DNA of 64,000 nucleotides from assembly GCA_016987375.1 (NCBI GenBank), contig PJRA01000263.1:4515127-4579126 (forward strand), read 5' to 3'. The DNA is from Brachionus koreanus (Eukaryota > Rotifera > Eurotatoria > Ploima > Brachionidae). The notes below the pieces were generated by a model. The model made no database searches. It had not been told where the DNA came from and saw only the letters and a program-made list of their open reading frames with translations. Shown here piece by piece: positions 21,925-35,100 of this stretch. How positions within the stretch are numbered: position 1 is the first letter of the stretch; each line of letters opens with the position of its first letter. The position numbers and the translations under genes were made by a program.

Positions 21925-24900
21925 TCAAACGGCAAGTAATTTTTGCTGAAGACTTTGTGGCATTTTGGCCTTTTGCTGACTAAAGTGATGACTTATTACA
22001 TTTGTGCTTGTTGAATTTGATTTAAAGCACTCATTCAATTCTCTACGAAAAGTTGCTATGTTTTGAGTAAATCTTAAATTGAAAGATATAAACAGAAAGC
22101 TTTAAAAACACACAAATTTAAACTTACTTATCTCTATTTTTTATTGACAAACTTAATTCAATTCCATTCATTAAATTTTTAAAGCTAGTTTCTGCAGCTT
22201 CTCTTTTTTCCATTGATTGAGAACTTATCAAATTATTTCGCCACTGTTCAAAGTACTAAAATAAAATTTAATTATTTTAAAAATTTTTTTCGTTTTTAAA
22301 TTATAAATAAAAATTCTTTAATTTAAAAAAAAGAGAAAATTGAAATCTTAGATTCAATTCAAATCGTTATCTTAGACCAAGGAAACGTTAAATGGTCGAA
22401 TAATTTGACCATCTAAGATTCTGATCGTCATCAATAAAGTCCAAATTTTTAAACTAATGAAGTGATGCCTTTCTAAAAAAAGAAGAACTAATAATTAAAA
22501 AAAAATGTATTTTCAAAAGTTCTTATTTTATATCTATCCTTTTTTTAAACGAATTTAAATTTTTTATCTTAATAAAATTCAATCTTTTCATTATGATTTT
22601 AAAATATTTACTTGCTCGTTCAAAAGAATTAAACAAAGCAAAGGTCTAGACATTGACCATTGGTTCTTGCAATCCTCAAAAATTATCAAATTTAAAACTG
22701 TACTAAGAACTTGTTGAAAAACTTGAGACTGCTGTTGATAAACTTGAATCAATGGTATCTGCTGAACTGATTTACCACGTTTTTGTTTTGATAAATGTTT
22801 AAATAAAAAAGTAACTATGTGATCTAATGCCGAACAACAGTTAGTGCTAATTGTGGAATCAATAGATCCTAAGCCATCCGAAATAGTTGCCAAAAGATAC
22901 AAAAACACCTGCGGTTCTAGCATAGATACAAAAGACATGTGATCAGCAGTCAAAGTTTCAACTAATCCATAATAAGCTTGACTCAATTTGGAATAAATCC
23001 TGAGATTGTTTTGATCGAATGAAAGCAACATTTTTATAAACATTTCAAGGGCATCATTCAAAGCACTGTCATTGTACAAGCGAAAAACTCCAAAATTCAC
23101 ATATCCTCCTGATAAACTCCATTTAAGTATGTTAAAACAAATTGACAATCCTTTCAATTTCGTTGAATAAATTTCATCTTTGTTGGCATCCATACCGCTA
23201 AGGGAAATAATTCTAGATCCATATGTGCAGACTAATTGAGACGCTTCTCTAAACAAAAGTATGCCGTTTGGTGAACTAATCTCAAAAGTTAATCTCTGAG
23301 ACCTATTCTGCACCAATTCTGACATTAATTTTAATATTGGTGTGGTCACTAGGGGCTCGTTGTACCAAATTTCGATTGCTTTTGTGAATAATGGAATGTA
23401 TTTTGGATAAAGCCAATCGAATAGTTGCATATAAGCAGCTCTTGAGTTGAAAGCAAAGGCTAGACCGCGCAGATCTCTTGCCAGTCCGACAAGTGGTAGT
23501 TTTATTTCACTCAAAGATTCTTTGTTAATCGCCTGAGACATTATGTTTCCGATTGTTTCTAGTTGGTTAGTTAAGGGTCTGATGAATCTTTCAAATGTAT
23601 CATCGTCATCATTAAAGTCCAAATTCAACAATCGTCCAAGTGCTGTGTAAAAAGTCGTTCGGCACTTCATTTGTTTGACTATTTCAGAGTTTGAAAAGCC
23701 TAAAAATGGAAAATTTTCGCTTGTATGATTTGCTAATATGAAGTGAATAGAGTCCAATTTCATTAGTTTTCTTACGCTGCTGTAGCCAACAGATAAATCA
23801 TTGAATAGATTAAGTGTCTTGCTGATGATTGACTCGCTTCTTGTCCAGTATTTTAAATTAGTGATTATTTTACTAGTGACAACATTTAGCCACATTGTTT
23901 CGTCTTGGATGCCGAGCAATTCGGACATACGACGATAGACCTTGGAACTCTTTTGAACCTGATCGCCAACAAATATTTTTCTAAATTGCTCAAAAAAGTT
24001 TATGATGGCCAAATCAAGTTTTTCGCAGCCGCATCTACCGTTCGATTGTTCCAACTGATTATTCACAAAATTCATCAATTGAAGAACTCTAACAACTAAT
24101 TCTCCATCGTACATGTCGTGCTCTTCTGTGTTTCCTAAAGAATAGGAACTTCTACCTCCGATAACAGCACCTATTATGTACACAAGCCAGGTCAATTGTC
24201 CTTCTTTTATTTTGAAATCTGGATTTTGATTTTGAAAATTTGGTGAAATTCTGCCGCTAATTGAAGATGTCTTAATCAGAGTTTGATACTCTTGAGCTGT
24301 CTTATCAAATAATTCAACTAGAATTTTACATGTTTTCTCGTATTCACAACGACCAATTACAGAAATCTAGACAGATGAAAATAATTCTTAGTAATCTTTG
24401 ATATTTTTTTTTCTAAAGGCCTATGGGAGTTTATAAATGCAAATAAAATGAAATAAAAAGTGACATTTCAAATTTTTAATCAATTTAATTAAATATTCTA
24501 ATTAAGTAAAACTCTAGTAAATTATATAATTTAAATATACAATGTAAAGTATATTTAATAATTGTAAATGCTTTATTTGTTTCACTAGATGTTTGCTTCA
24601 CAAATGATATCAAAGTGAATACACATTCAAAGATCGAATGAGTTTTTCGATCCTTTTTTGATACTACTTTTTTTTTCTTTTATTTAACGACAATGTATAA
24701 TTTCATACAATATTTTCAAAACAAAAATTAAAAAATTTTATAAATTTTGTCATGAAAAATTTATTCTGCAGATGAAACAAAGTAAACAACTGTTGTTTCA
24801 CCTACTGTTAAATTCTGCAAAATTCCATTCAATATAATATTGAAAATAAATCGCAATCAATTTGCACAGATTTTGCAGACTTCCGCAGTAGTTGAAACAA

Positions 24901-27900
24901 CAATTGTTTCACTTTGTTTCATCTGCAAAACAAATATTTCATCATTAAAATTTTTTAATTCTTGTTTTAAAAATTTTGTCTGAAATTTGACATTGCCTTA
25001 TTCAATAAATTTAATCACTTTTGAATTTTTTTTAAATCAAAAAGATAACAGAATTATTTGATCTTTGTTACAAATTATCATATAATTTTCATCAAAAAAT
25101 AAATTAAAAAACGAGTTTAAAAGAAGGGTCGAAAAAACCCCTCCGGCTTTTGAGTGTTGATTGATCTTATACCTTAAATTGAGGTAAAAATCAAATTACT
25201 TTTAGCTTTCTCTTCCAAACTTTTAAAACCGGTCTTCAGTTGAAGCTGTTCTAAGTAATGTATTCAATTAGCATAAAACAATTAAAAGTTATTTGTAAGT
25301 CAAAAGTATTTTTTGTTTGAAGGAGCTAATTTTTTAAGACTTTTTGTCATTAAAATTCCAACTCAAGAAAAAAAACGGAAAACATTCTAAAGAAATGAAA
25401 ATTAATCTATTATTTATTTGTTTTCTGTAACGAGCTAATGCTCCTTCAGATTAAAAAAATAAAATGAAATAAAGAGTAACAGGATACATATGTTTAAATC
25501 TAGCAACGTTAAATGTAAATATTTTGCTTAGTATAGTTTAAAAAAAAGCTGAGACTTTCACTTTGATTCAATCTAATTTGAAACAAGGAAAAAAAATATC
25601 TAAAACTCTCTCATTTTTAAGTGATAAAGCTTAATTTATCTATTTTCTTATTCAGTAAAAAACTACCATATTTCAATAAATACAATTAACCACAAATAGA
25701 AGAAACTTGCTAGTATTTGAGTTGTTTTTCTCAAAAAAAATGTGACTCGTTTGAAAGAAAATTCACCGGACATTTGCCATTTCAAACATTTATTTTCATG
25801 TTTCCAATAGAAGAAAAAAAATGGATAAGCTTCTTTTATTTGACTTAGTAATTTTGAATAGAAGAAACATTTTGATGACCGAACTTTCTTTAATTTGATG
25901 AAATATCAAAAATTTTCTCCGTATTTTTCAAATCTAGTGTTTTTTAATTAATATTATACTCATTTACTTGAAAAAAATTTTCTATTTGATTTTAATTTTT
26001 AAAGGATTAAATGTCTTACAGCTAGCTATTTATTATTTCTTAAAATTTTAGGCAGCAAAAAAATAGTCTAATGTTTATTTATAAATATTTTTGGGCACTA
26101 AATTTAAAAATATTTTATTAAAATTAAAACGCTAAAAATTAAACCATGTTTTGATTTTTAAAATAATTTCATAAAGGATGCCTAGTTATCTTTAAAAAAT
26201 CCTTGCAAACAATATTTTATCTAACTATAGGGATAAATGATATTTAAATGCTCATGAGTCTTCTAGTGTAAAGGATATATTTAATCTTCTTAATTCAAAT
26301 AAATAAAACATAAAGCCCTTTTTTTGAATGTAATTAATTAAATTTTTTTAATTACTTGCTCTAATTGTTGGTAAACCGTTCCAAGATCTTGGAATGGATC
26401 TTCGATACCGTCACGTACAACAGCATTTACTAACTCTAAACGAGATGTTATATAAGTGTTTGTTATCTCAGGTGTATATGTTTCTAGTTGATGTGGCTCT
26501 TGAGTTTTTATATAAGGAACAGAAGCAACCATTCTTTGCCACAAACTAAGCAAGTAGTACAAACTGTTTTGAGAAAATCTCCACATCTTTTTAAATTAAA
26601 TTTTAAATGAAAAAAAATATTAAAAAAATATTAAAAACCAACCCTCAAACTGGTCACAGTAAATTTTGCTATCATTTCAATAAATTCATTATAGTAATCT
26701 AATTTGATTAGTTCACTCAATTGATAGTTGCACTTAAGACGGGCCAATAATCTACAAAACTCATGATAGCATTTTGCATCTTCAAGACCCTAAAAACAAT
26801 CAATTAATAGAAAATTTTCTAAACAAATTCTTAAAATACAGTTGAATTGGCAAGTATTTTCTTAACACCACCACACAATTCATTTAAATATTTCATTCTT
26901 TCGGTGTTGTTAAAAAAACTGCGTCTAATAGCTGACATTTGGACCAAACAAGCTAAGCAAAGAGAAGCAATTTCGGAAGGAATATGAAAGTAGAGGTTAA
27001 AAAATAATTCAATATTTGTAAAATCCATAATAACTTAAATTGTTAAAGCTTAATTTTACAATAACAGCTAAAAAAAAGTAACAAATTTTTTGTTTACCAG
27101 ATCTCCACGTTGTTGGTATTTGAACAGTACTCATGTCATCAGTAGTATCGTCACTAGAACTTGCATTTCCAATAAAATCATAAACTAGACAACTAAGGCA
27201 AAGCTGAACCAATTGGGATATAAGCTCTTTTTCATGTTGTTTAGATGACAAATCACCGCCAAAAATAACACTGATGCTTCTATTAGCGTCTTTTAACAGC
27301 GAACATGAAAGAGTAAAAATTTCAAGTAGTTGAGAATCACGAAATGAGCTTGAAATTTTGCGATGCTTAGCCAAAGAACGATTCGCCTCGGACTAATTTA
27401 TTTATAATATTAGAATATTTATTTTTAGTTTAAAAAAATGCAAAGTTTTACTTCATCTAAATTATTTATTTCAGTAACTAATTCAGTCAAAAGTTTGACA
27501 CCAATAACTCCAAGTTCAGGAGTATTCTAGTTAAGTTAATCAAGAGTAAATTAAATTAGCTTATTTCAACATATAGTTTACTTGAATGAATTTTGAAATA
27601 TCTTGTAAAATTTCTCTAAACGGATAATTTCCACTTTCTTTTGATAAAACATCAAACCAGCCCAGTTTGGTTATTTTGGCAAAAAGCTGTCATAAAATAA
27701 ACTTTAATTAAAAAGAAAAAGGTATAGAATTTTACTTGGACAAGTGAATTTTTGACAAATTGAACCAATTTAGGCCTAGTGTAGAGATAATTTAAAATAT
27801 AACATCCTTGTTAAAATTATTTAACTAAATTTGTGGCTAGATTTCTAGAATTTACTTAGTTCATATTTATTTTGCGGACTTAGAATAACAGTATTACGTG

Positions 27901-28170
27901 AAATAGCCTTGATCATTACAATACAAGCAATATATTGAGAATAAGCACTCTAAAATATTTAATAGTTAGCAAACAAACAATTTTTTTTATTTTTCTAAAA
28001 CCTACCGTTGCACGTTCAAGTAAAATTTGACATTTTTCCAAGCAATCTGGACTGATGGAAAAGTTCTCTAAGACTTTGTTTGCCTCCTGTATTTCTTGAC
28101 TTGATGATGAGCTGTAAAGTTTTTCACACAACTTTTCCAGTTCAACTATGTCCTGGGTTGTGGTCGACAT
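21925..28170 (-). CDS. XPO7: Exportin-7 (RanBP16)
   Basis: Multi-exon minus-strand gene encoding a HEAT-repeat, RanGTP-dependent nuclear transport receptor of the karyopherin-beta family. The start [20 protein letters not shown] at 28170 and the stop at 21925-21927 are both seen. Exons follow the animal protein in order: [16 protein letters not shown] (28006-28170), [19 protein letters not shown] (about 27885-27953), [62 protein letters not shown], the exon at 26356-26586 ([20 protein letters not shown]), and a 534-residue block 22591-24195 inside a longer exon ending at 24366 ([50 protein letters not shown]). Two 3' exons end [16 protein letters not shown] and LLAV. The 2-kb intron 24367-26355 holds an inverted-repeat element. 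Shorter introns in the 5' half are only roughly placed. Confidence 0.95.
24727..24964. repeat. Inverted-repeat (MITE-like) element in XPO7 intron
   Basis: The left arm GCAGATGAAACAAAGTAAAC (from 24768) and right arm (to 24926) are long, near-perfect inverted complements over about 50 bases, including TGTTGTTTCA and CTGCAAAA. A weaker outer complementarity extends to about 24727 and 24964. Core span 159 bp, no coding capacity. The structure is that of a non-autonomous DNA element or foldback repeat; the family is unknown. Confidence 0.7.
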
Positions 28171-28679
28171 TTCAGCTACTATTTCTTACAAGCAACGTAT
28201 TCAAAATAAATTTATGCAATCTTAATTTGAAAATATTAAATATATGACGTGTCTTCTTTCCTAAATGAATTAGAAATAAAAAAAACTCAAATTTCCATTC
28301 AAAAATCTTAAATTCTAATACTCAAAAATTTATTTAGTTTTTTTTTTTTTTAAATGGGAGGACTTAGGAATTAAGTCTTTTACATTTTAGAAATATTTTA
28401 AATGCTGCGATTAAAAATTTTTCTGCAATATGCGGACATATCTGACTTAACAAAATTACTAATAACAACAATAATAATACGTTCTATTTAAATGTTAGCT
28501 CTTAATTAGAAAATGTAATAAAAACTTGATTTCTGGTCAAATCATTAATTGGAAATTTGATGACAAATTATTTTTTGGCATGCAAAAATGCATTTTAATA
28601 AATTAGAATAATAAAAATGTGCTTTAAAATTTGGATTTTATTAACTAATAGCAAATCTAGCTTTAATTTAGTTTAAAAA
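28171..28679. other. Intergenic, no gene seen
   Basis: 5' flank of XPO7. AT-rich, nothing recognised. Confidence 0.5.
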
Positions 28680-29010
28680 ATGCAAAGTACAAAGACGAGC
28701 AACGAAACTTGTTCCACAAATAAGAAGTTTGAACCATGAGTCAAGATTAGCTAACTTGGGATTAGAAACTCTAAAAGATAGGCGATAGCGTGGGGATCTT
28801 ATTCAATTCTATAAAATCCACGAAAATTACAATAATGTCAATTGGTACTTCGATGCGAAACTCATGAGCTCAGAAAAAAATGGAGGACCAAGTGGAGGAG
28901 TAAGAGGAGCAAAGCATCGCATTTGCTCGCAGCTAACAAAATGTGAAGCAAGACGAAATTTTCTTTCAAACGGAGTAGTAAATTTTTTTTTTGGTTCTAT
29001 TATTTTATTG
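28680..29010 (+). mobile_element. Non-LTR retrotransposon C-terminal domain remnant
   Basis: The plus strand reads KVQRRATKLVPQIRSLNHES, RLANLGLETLKDRR, one stop, then RGDLIQFYKIHENYN, later SQLTKCEARRNFLSNGVVNF. This is the conserved region after the RT of CR1-like LINEs (QRRATKLVPxLRxLxYExRLxxLGLxTLxxRRxRGDLIxxYKI). The final WNxLP segment is missing. Dead fragment. Confidence 0.7.
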
Positions 29011-29100
29011 ATATCAAAATATTTCAAAAAAGACTAAAAATATTTTAATTTTTGGTTATTTTATTTTAAATTTTTTAAAAATCCAAAATAATAGACAATT

Positions 29101-32100
29101 AGAGATTCTAAATACATGGATAAGCCAATTTATCCATCTTATGTGAATCATGTTCCATACCAAATGAGCCATTGCTTACTTGTACTCTGAATCTCAGTCT
29201 TTCTTCAACTTTCTGATTTGATTCATGTGGCTACAGATATAATGTAATTCCATAAACCGTAAAAGACAATTTAATTTCTAATTTAATATCCTATTCTCTT
29301 GTTCGATATTGCCGCATCATAAATTGAAACAAGCTTTAGCAGATGCATTTATTTTAAAAATCAAAATTTTAAAAATATCGAACAAAGGAAGATTTATAGT
29401 AATTTAAGAACGCTTAAATATGCGCCAGACGTCTTTAAATGTATGTGCCAAAGCTGTATTTCGATTAATGATAAAAAGAGAATACCTAAGCTTCCATTAA
29501 AGTTCGCACATCTTAATTATTTTTATTTAAATCAAAACACATATATTTTCCCAAGATTGGTTTTTATTACATCTTTTTTGGTTTTAGAAGAGCATTTAGA
29601 CAATGATGGTCAAAATTCCATAAAAAACAATTATTCAGGACAGACCCCCATCTAGAGATTTGGGCTGATAAAAAAAAGATAGGTTTTAATTGATTTAAAT
29701 TATTTTTTTGTTGGTAAAAATATTGAGAATTTAAAAGCTAAATTATCAAATTATAGAAAAATTAATAAAATAAATAATCTCTGAATAATTGAATAATTTC
29801 ATTTTAACTTGATTTGACTTGAAAGGCTCCCTCCACGAGAATGTCAACAAATCTAGAATTGGTTATCAGAATTGTCGAAGAATAAAAATTGAAAAGAATT
29901 AAAAGAATGAAAACCAGACTTGTTTTTAAGTTACAAGTCTAATGTCGAGAAATTAACTTAAAAAATATTTTTAATGTCAAGTCATTACTTATTTTGTGAT
30001 TAGCATCAGGCAAAGTCAATTTGAAATTAATTTTTTTAATTTTTTTAAATTAATTAAAAATTAAAAAGTTGATATGAATTTATTTTTTTTGTCTTTGAAG
30101 AACTAGATTTAAATAAATTAATTTGTAACAAAATTTAATAAAATTTAGATTTTTTTTTATCGTTTATATAAATAAGAAAATCGAAAAATTAAATATTCAA
30201 AAAATCATTAATAAATTTATTTTTTCATGGTAAAAATGAAGCAATTGAATCAAATAATTTTTAAATAAGCAAATATTTTTATCAAACACAAATATAATTA
30301 AAAAATGAATTTAGCATAAAAACATGAGAAATCAATATTTATAATTGAAAATTTCAATGACACTATTGGCAACAAAACTGTCACTTTGTCAAGTATAGGG
30401 TCATTTTCTGTTTCGAATCTAATTTTCGATTCGTGTCAAAATTGTATCTATTTTTTTTTAAGTATTTCTGTCAAGCCCGAAATATTCTTATATTAAGCGG
30501 AAAGAGTAAATGAAGAATCTTTTCTTAAGTAGCTTTTTCTGATGTCAAAACTTATGGAAAATATTATCTCCTTGATGAATTATGATAGATTTCATTAAAA
30601 ATTTTAAGATACTGTCATAAAAGGTAAGCAAGGGTAAAATTTTAGCAAAAAATTATAATAGCATACAAAATTTTGAGTATTTATGTTAGGATTTCAATTT
30701 TTTAAAAAATTTTTATGAACTAAATAAAATCGTTTTAAAAATATTACTTTTTTATAAAATTAGTAAGGAAAATGATTATTTGTTGTAATGCCTACCGAGA
30801 TATTAGACATTAAGTGTTATTCCAAATTTAAACAAAAATAAAATTTATTTAAGTAGGATTAATTCTTTAAAGAAAAAAGGTTGGATCTTGGTAGAAAAAA
30901 AAAGAATGTAAAAGCATTTGAGGGCAAATGTAATTTGATTTATTTAATGTTGCGTCAACACTTTTATATTATTTAAAATTCTAATCCTTATTTATATTTA
31001 CTTAAACAATTTAGCTTTTTTACGACGAGCAATTTTTGAAATTTTTATAAATCAAATAAATACTAAAATCTATTTTGATCTGATCATTAAAAAGAATTTC
31101 TGATTAATAAATACTGGAAAAGTATTGTTAAACATTTAGATAAGAGAAAAAAAAATTCGCCAGATTATTGCATTTTAAATAGATTACTTTTTACTTAAGC
31201 TAATCGATGAAATATTTTGAATCATCAGAAAATACTTGATATTAGCAAAACAAAAGTTTTAATGAAAATTTAATTACTTGTTCAAATAAGACTGGCATGA
31301 AAGAAAAAGTGTGGCTCTTTTTTATTTGCAAAAATTGCGTAATACTGTTTAAAATAGATAATTTACTTTTTAGTCTAAAATAAATTAAAGCATATTTTCT
31401 ATTTGTACTTAGTAAATTAACTAAAAAAAATAAATTTTAGAAAGATTTATGATATCATAAAGCTTTTTTTATTTGCAGAAATATTGTAGATAAATAAAAA
31501 ATTTAATCAATTTTTGTTTATTTATTTTTGTGAGCTTTTTAATTTTTCAAATAACCACATATTTTCATGTTTTTTTGGTATATTAACTAAAAAAAATGAA
31601 GTGAAAAACTATGAAGTGTAAGGAAGATTTTTTTTTCTAATGCTATTTATTTTATCTATTTGCAATCGTTTTTAATTTATTAAACTAATCAAACTTAATT
31701 TTGTTTGAAGTTTCTATTGATAATCAATATTTTTGTTAAAGGCAAAGGAAGTACCACTAAAAAATATTTCGGAAACATGTCCAAAAAATAGCTTTTACGA
31801 GAATGATTAAAGCTAATCCTAAAATCAAATTTTAAATATTAGATAGACAATTATTTATTCCAAATAAAAATAAAAATGTCTCAATTATTAAAAAGAACAT
31901 CAATATTTGTTTCTTCTGGCTTTTTGCTATTATTACATTGCTTTAATACTAAAAGATTTGCGCACTCTGTAATTCTTAATTACCATAATTCTAAATTAAG
32001 TTAAAAAGCTTCTTAATTTTTGTAATTTTGATAAATTAAAGTCTATTTATTTTTATTTCAATCATTTTTATTTAAATCGAATTTATTAAAAGCTGATAAG

Positions 32101-35100
32101 ATGTGATTGGAGGCATTAGCAAAATTAAAACATATGAAATTGGCTCAATCTGAGTAGTTAATTTATTTGCCAGGTAATGATGGTATTTATCTTAATGTAG
32201 AATTTTAACAATCCTTCTCAATGAAGTTCTGAGCTGATTAAATTTAGAATTTGAAATTATGGAATTATTTTTTAGATTTGGAAGCTTGTTATTATAATAG
32301 TCTAGAAATTTAAAGCTTTAATTGGACTCACCAAAACTAAATATAAACTAATTTAGGAAAAAATTTGCTATTTAGTTTACTCGATTTCAAAATTCCTTAA
32401 TTTAATTAGTTTATTAAAACTAAAATATAAAATAGAAAAATTATTGTTTAAAAAATTTTAAGTCAAGATTTTGATCTTAGGCTCAGTGTTAAGCAAAAAG
32501 TATTTTCAAGAGTCTATTGATAAGATTGGCTAGGCTCATTTAGAATTAACGAATTCAATTTGGTTTAGTTTTTTTATTAAAAACACAGTTTGAAATACTA
32601 TTTTAAAGCTAAGAAAAAATTTATTTCACCGGCACAGCATATAATATTATTAATTTTTTTTCATATAAATTAAACAAATTATCCATTTAGCTTCAAATTA
32701 ATAAAATTATATAGTCTGAAGTAGCGGGTCAAATATCAGTTTATTTAGTATGAAAATATCTTAGATTTTGGGTATTTATTTTTATATTCACTCAGTCTAT
32801 AGCATATCACTATATGCAATCAAAGATTTATTTGGTTATTTTGAGCTAAATTCTTTAATACCAAAATTCAGGTTCGAGCTAAAATCAATATTTTACTCAT
32901 CGAGCATTAATCTAGTTATTAATAAAATATATTATATTTATTTTGTATATATTGATTTCAATTATGTCTTTAAGATTTAATTTCAGACGTGATTTAAATT
33001 TTAAATTTTAAAGTTACACATTTTAAAATAGCAATTTTAAAAACCATTAATTTTAAGAAGTAAATTTTTTATGATATTCATTTACATTCTTTATTTTTGC
33101 CATGAAGACGCAAAAATGAAAAGTAGTTTCGATTTTTGCGTAAATTTTAGTAAATAAGTTTGAAAATTTCTAATGTTTATTGATCTTTAATTTGATACGA
33201 TTCCGTAGTTAATTTTTGTTTGAAGTCTTCATGAAAATCGTCAATATTTGATTAGAAAGATAAATATAATTATTTTAAAAGCTTCAAAATGCTTCCTCAA
33301 TTTCATTAATAAATGATAATATAGGGATTATAATAGCATCTTTTTTTTAATTTTTCTAAATAGAAATATTAAATTTCTAGATAAATTTGATAAGTCATTA
33401 GACAGCTTGGTTAATATTCCAAAATAAACAGCAAATCTCACAATTGCTTATATTAAACATATATAAGTATAGTAAATTATTTATCAGGTTTTTATCGGAC
33501 GATTAATTCAAAATTTTGTCTGCTGAAAGTGATTGCTTATTGAAAGCAAGTCCAATTTAATTTTAATAAATTCAAACCGAACGTATTTATGAAAGTAGAT
33601 TTAAGAGTACAGTTTCACCATTAAAATAAAGAAAATCTACAAGGTTAATTCAGATTTAGGTATTATTATGCAAAATAAAGAAAATTAGTGTAAAAAAAGT
33701 ATTTAAATCTTCTCAATTACTTTAGTTTTTACTTTAAGAATATTAAATTTTAAATTCCCTTGATCTTACCCAAATATTTACCATGATCTCTTTTTTTTTT
33801 TTAATTAATAAAGCTTTGATCTAGAAAACAATCATGACGTGTCACTTTAAAATTAAAAATTTTAAATTAAATTTTTTATTAGACTCAAGCCACATGTTTC
33901 TGTTTTGTTTCACAAAAATCAATTTTTCGAGCAATACCTTAAAACCTCGATTGTATTACCTTACGCTATTAAATTTTTAAAAATCAAGTTTTTTTTCAAA
34001 AATATTAAGTTTTTATTTTTATAAAAGCATGAATACATATACTAATGTTTAACAATCGTATTTTTATTTATCAAACAAAAAAAACCAGAATTAGAATTAA
34101 AATTTGAATTAGAATTTGAATTAAAGAAGAGAGCTTTTTTGAAGCAATTTTTATTTATTCATTGATTAAATTTTAGCGAAAAGATTTAAAAATTAGTTTT
34201 TTTTTTTGGCTTATTGAATGATACTGAACTAGACTTGATTCAGCTTGATATTTAGACAATCGATAAACTTGTTTAAATAGAAGATTAACATTTAAAATTT
34301 AAGAAATTTGCCATTGATTTTAATTTTAATTCTCTAATAGTTTTGGCTTCAAATTGAATCAAGAAATTTTAATCTCTTTTTTATTCAAATAAAAAAATTA
34401 TTTTTGACTATATTTTAACTAGAATTCAATTTTTTTCAAAAATTCGTCCAGGTTTAAGTATACAGTGCACCGGAATTTTAATTACTTCAAAAGTGTGATA
34501 GGTTTTTAAGCTCTTTTAAAAAGATATACATGACTTAAGTATTCAATTATTTTACTAATATTATTCTTTAAAAGCATTGATCTTCTTATATAGAAGTAGG
34601 GAATAATTCCATTCAAAACAGATATTAAATTTAACAAGATGAATAAATCGATTTGAGTTTCTACGGAAATCAAATTGAGTCTCAATTTATAGATATCTTT
34701 AAGTAGCCATCAATTTTTAAATTTTAGTTTCTTACATTTTATTTCTTTGACTGATTAATTTGGAATGACGGTTTACTCAAATTAATTTTCTCTCAAATAA
34801 AATTTTTGATAACTTTAAACCACTTTGGGCCTATTTGATATTCAAATAGCATAGAGACGAATCTCAATAAGTAAGATGTATGTAAGAATTTTTTATTTGA
34901 AATTGAGCTGGCCTCATTTCTAAGAAATTTCAATTATATTTGTATTTTATGTCCGAATAGTGATGCTCATGGGCTGATCTCTATTGAGGCTACACAAAGG
35001 CTAGAACTTAGAGCTTAATCTTCTGATTGAAAATCAATTTTTATTTAAAGTCAAATATTTGGCTCGAATTGAATCGAGATAAATTCTTTTTTATTTGCTC

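Noticed and set aside
29420..29530. Helitron/DUF6570-like fragment (CMCQSC, KRIPKLPL)
   Set aside because: Only a short CxxC and a KxPKxxL resemblance; too weak to call without a search.
32768..32980. Plus-strand frame of 70 codons rich in Ile/Tyr/Phe
   Set aside because: A/T composition artefact in the desert, with no recognisable motif.
34085..34126. Short tandem GAATTA/GAATTT motif run
   Set aside because: Brief low-complexity repeat expected at this base composition; no evidence of function or polymorphism.
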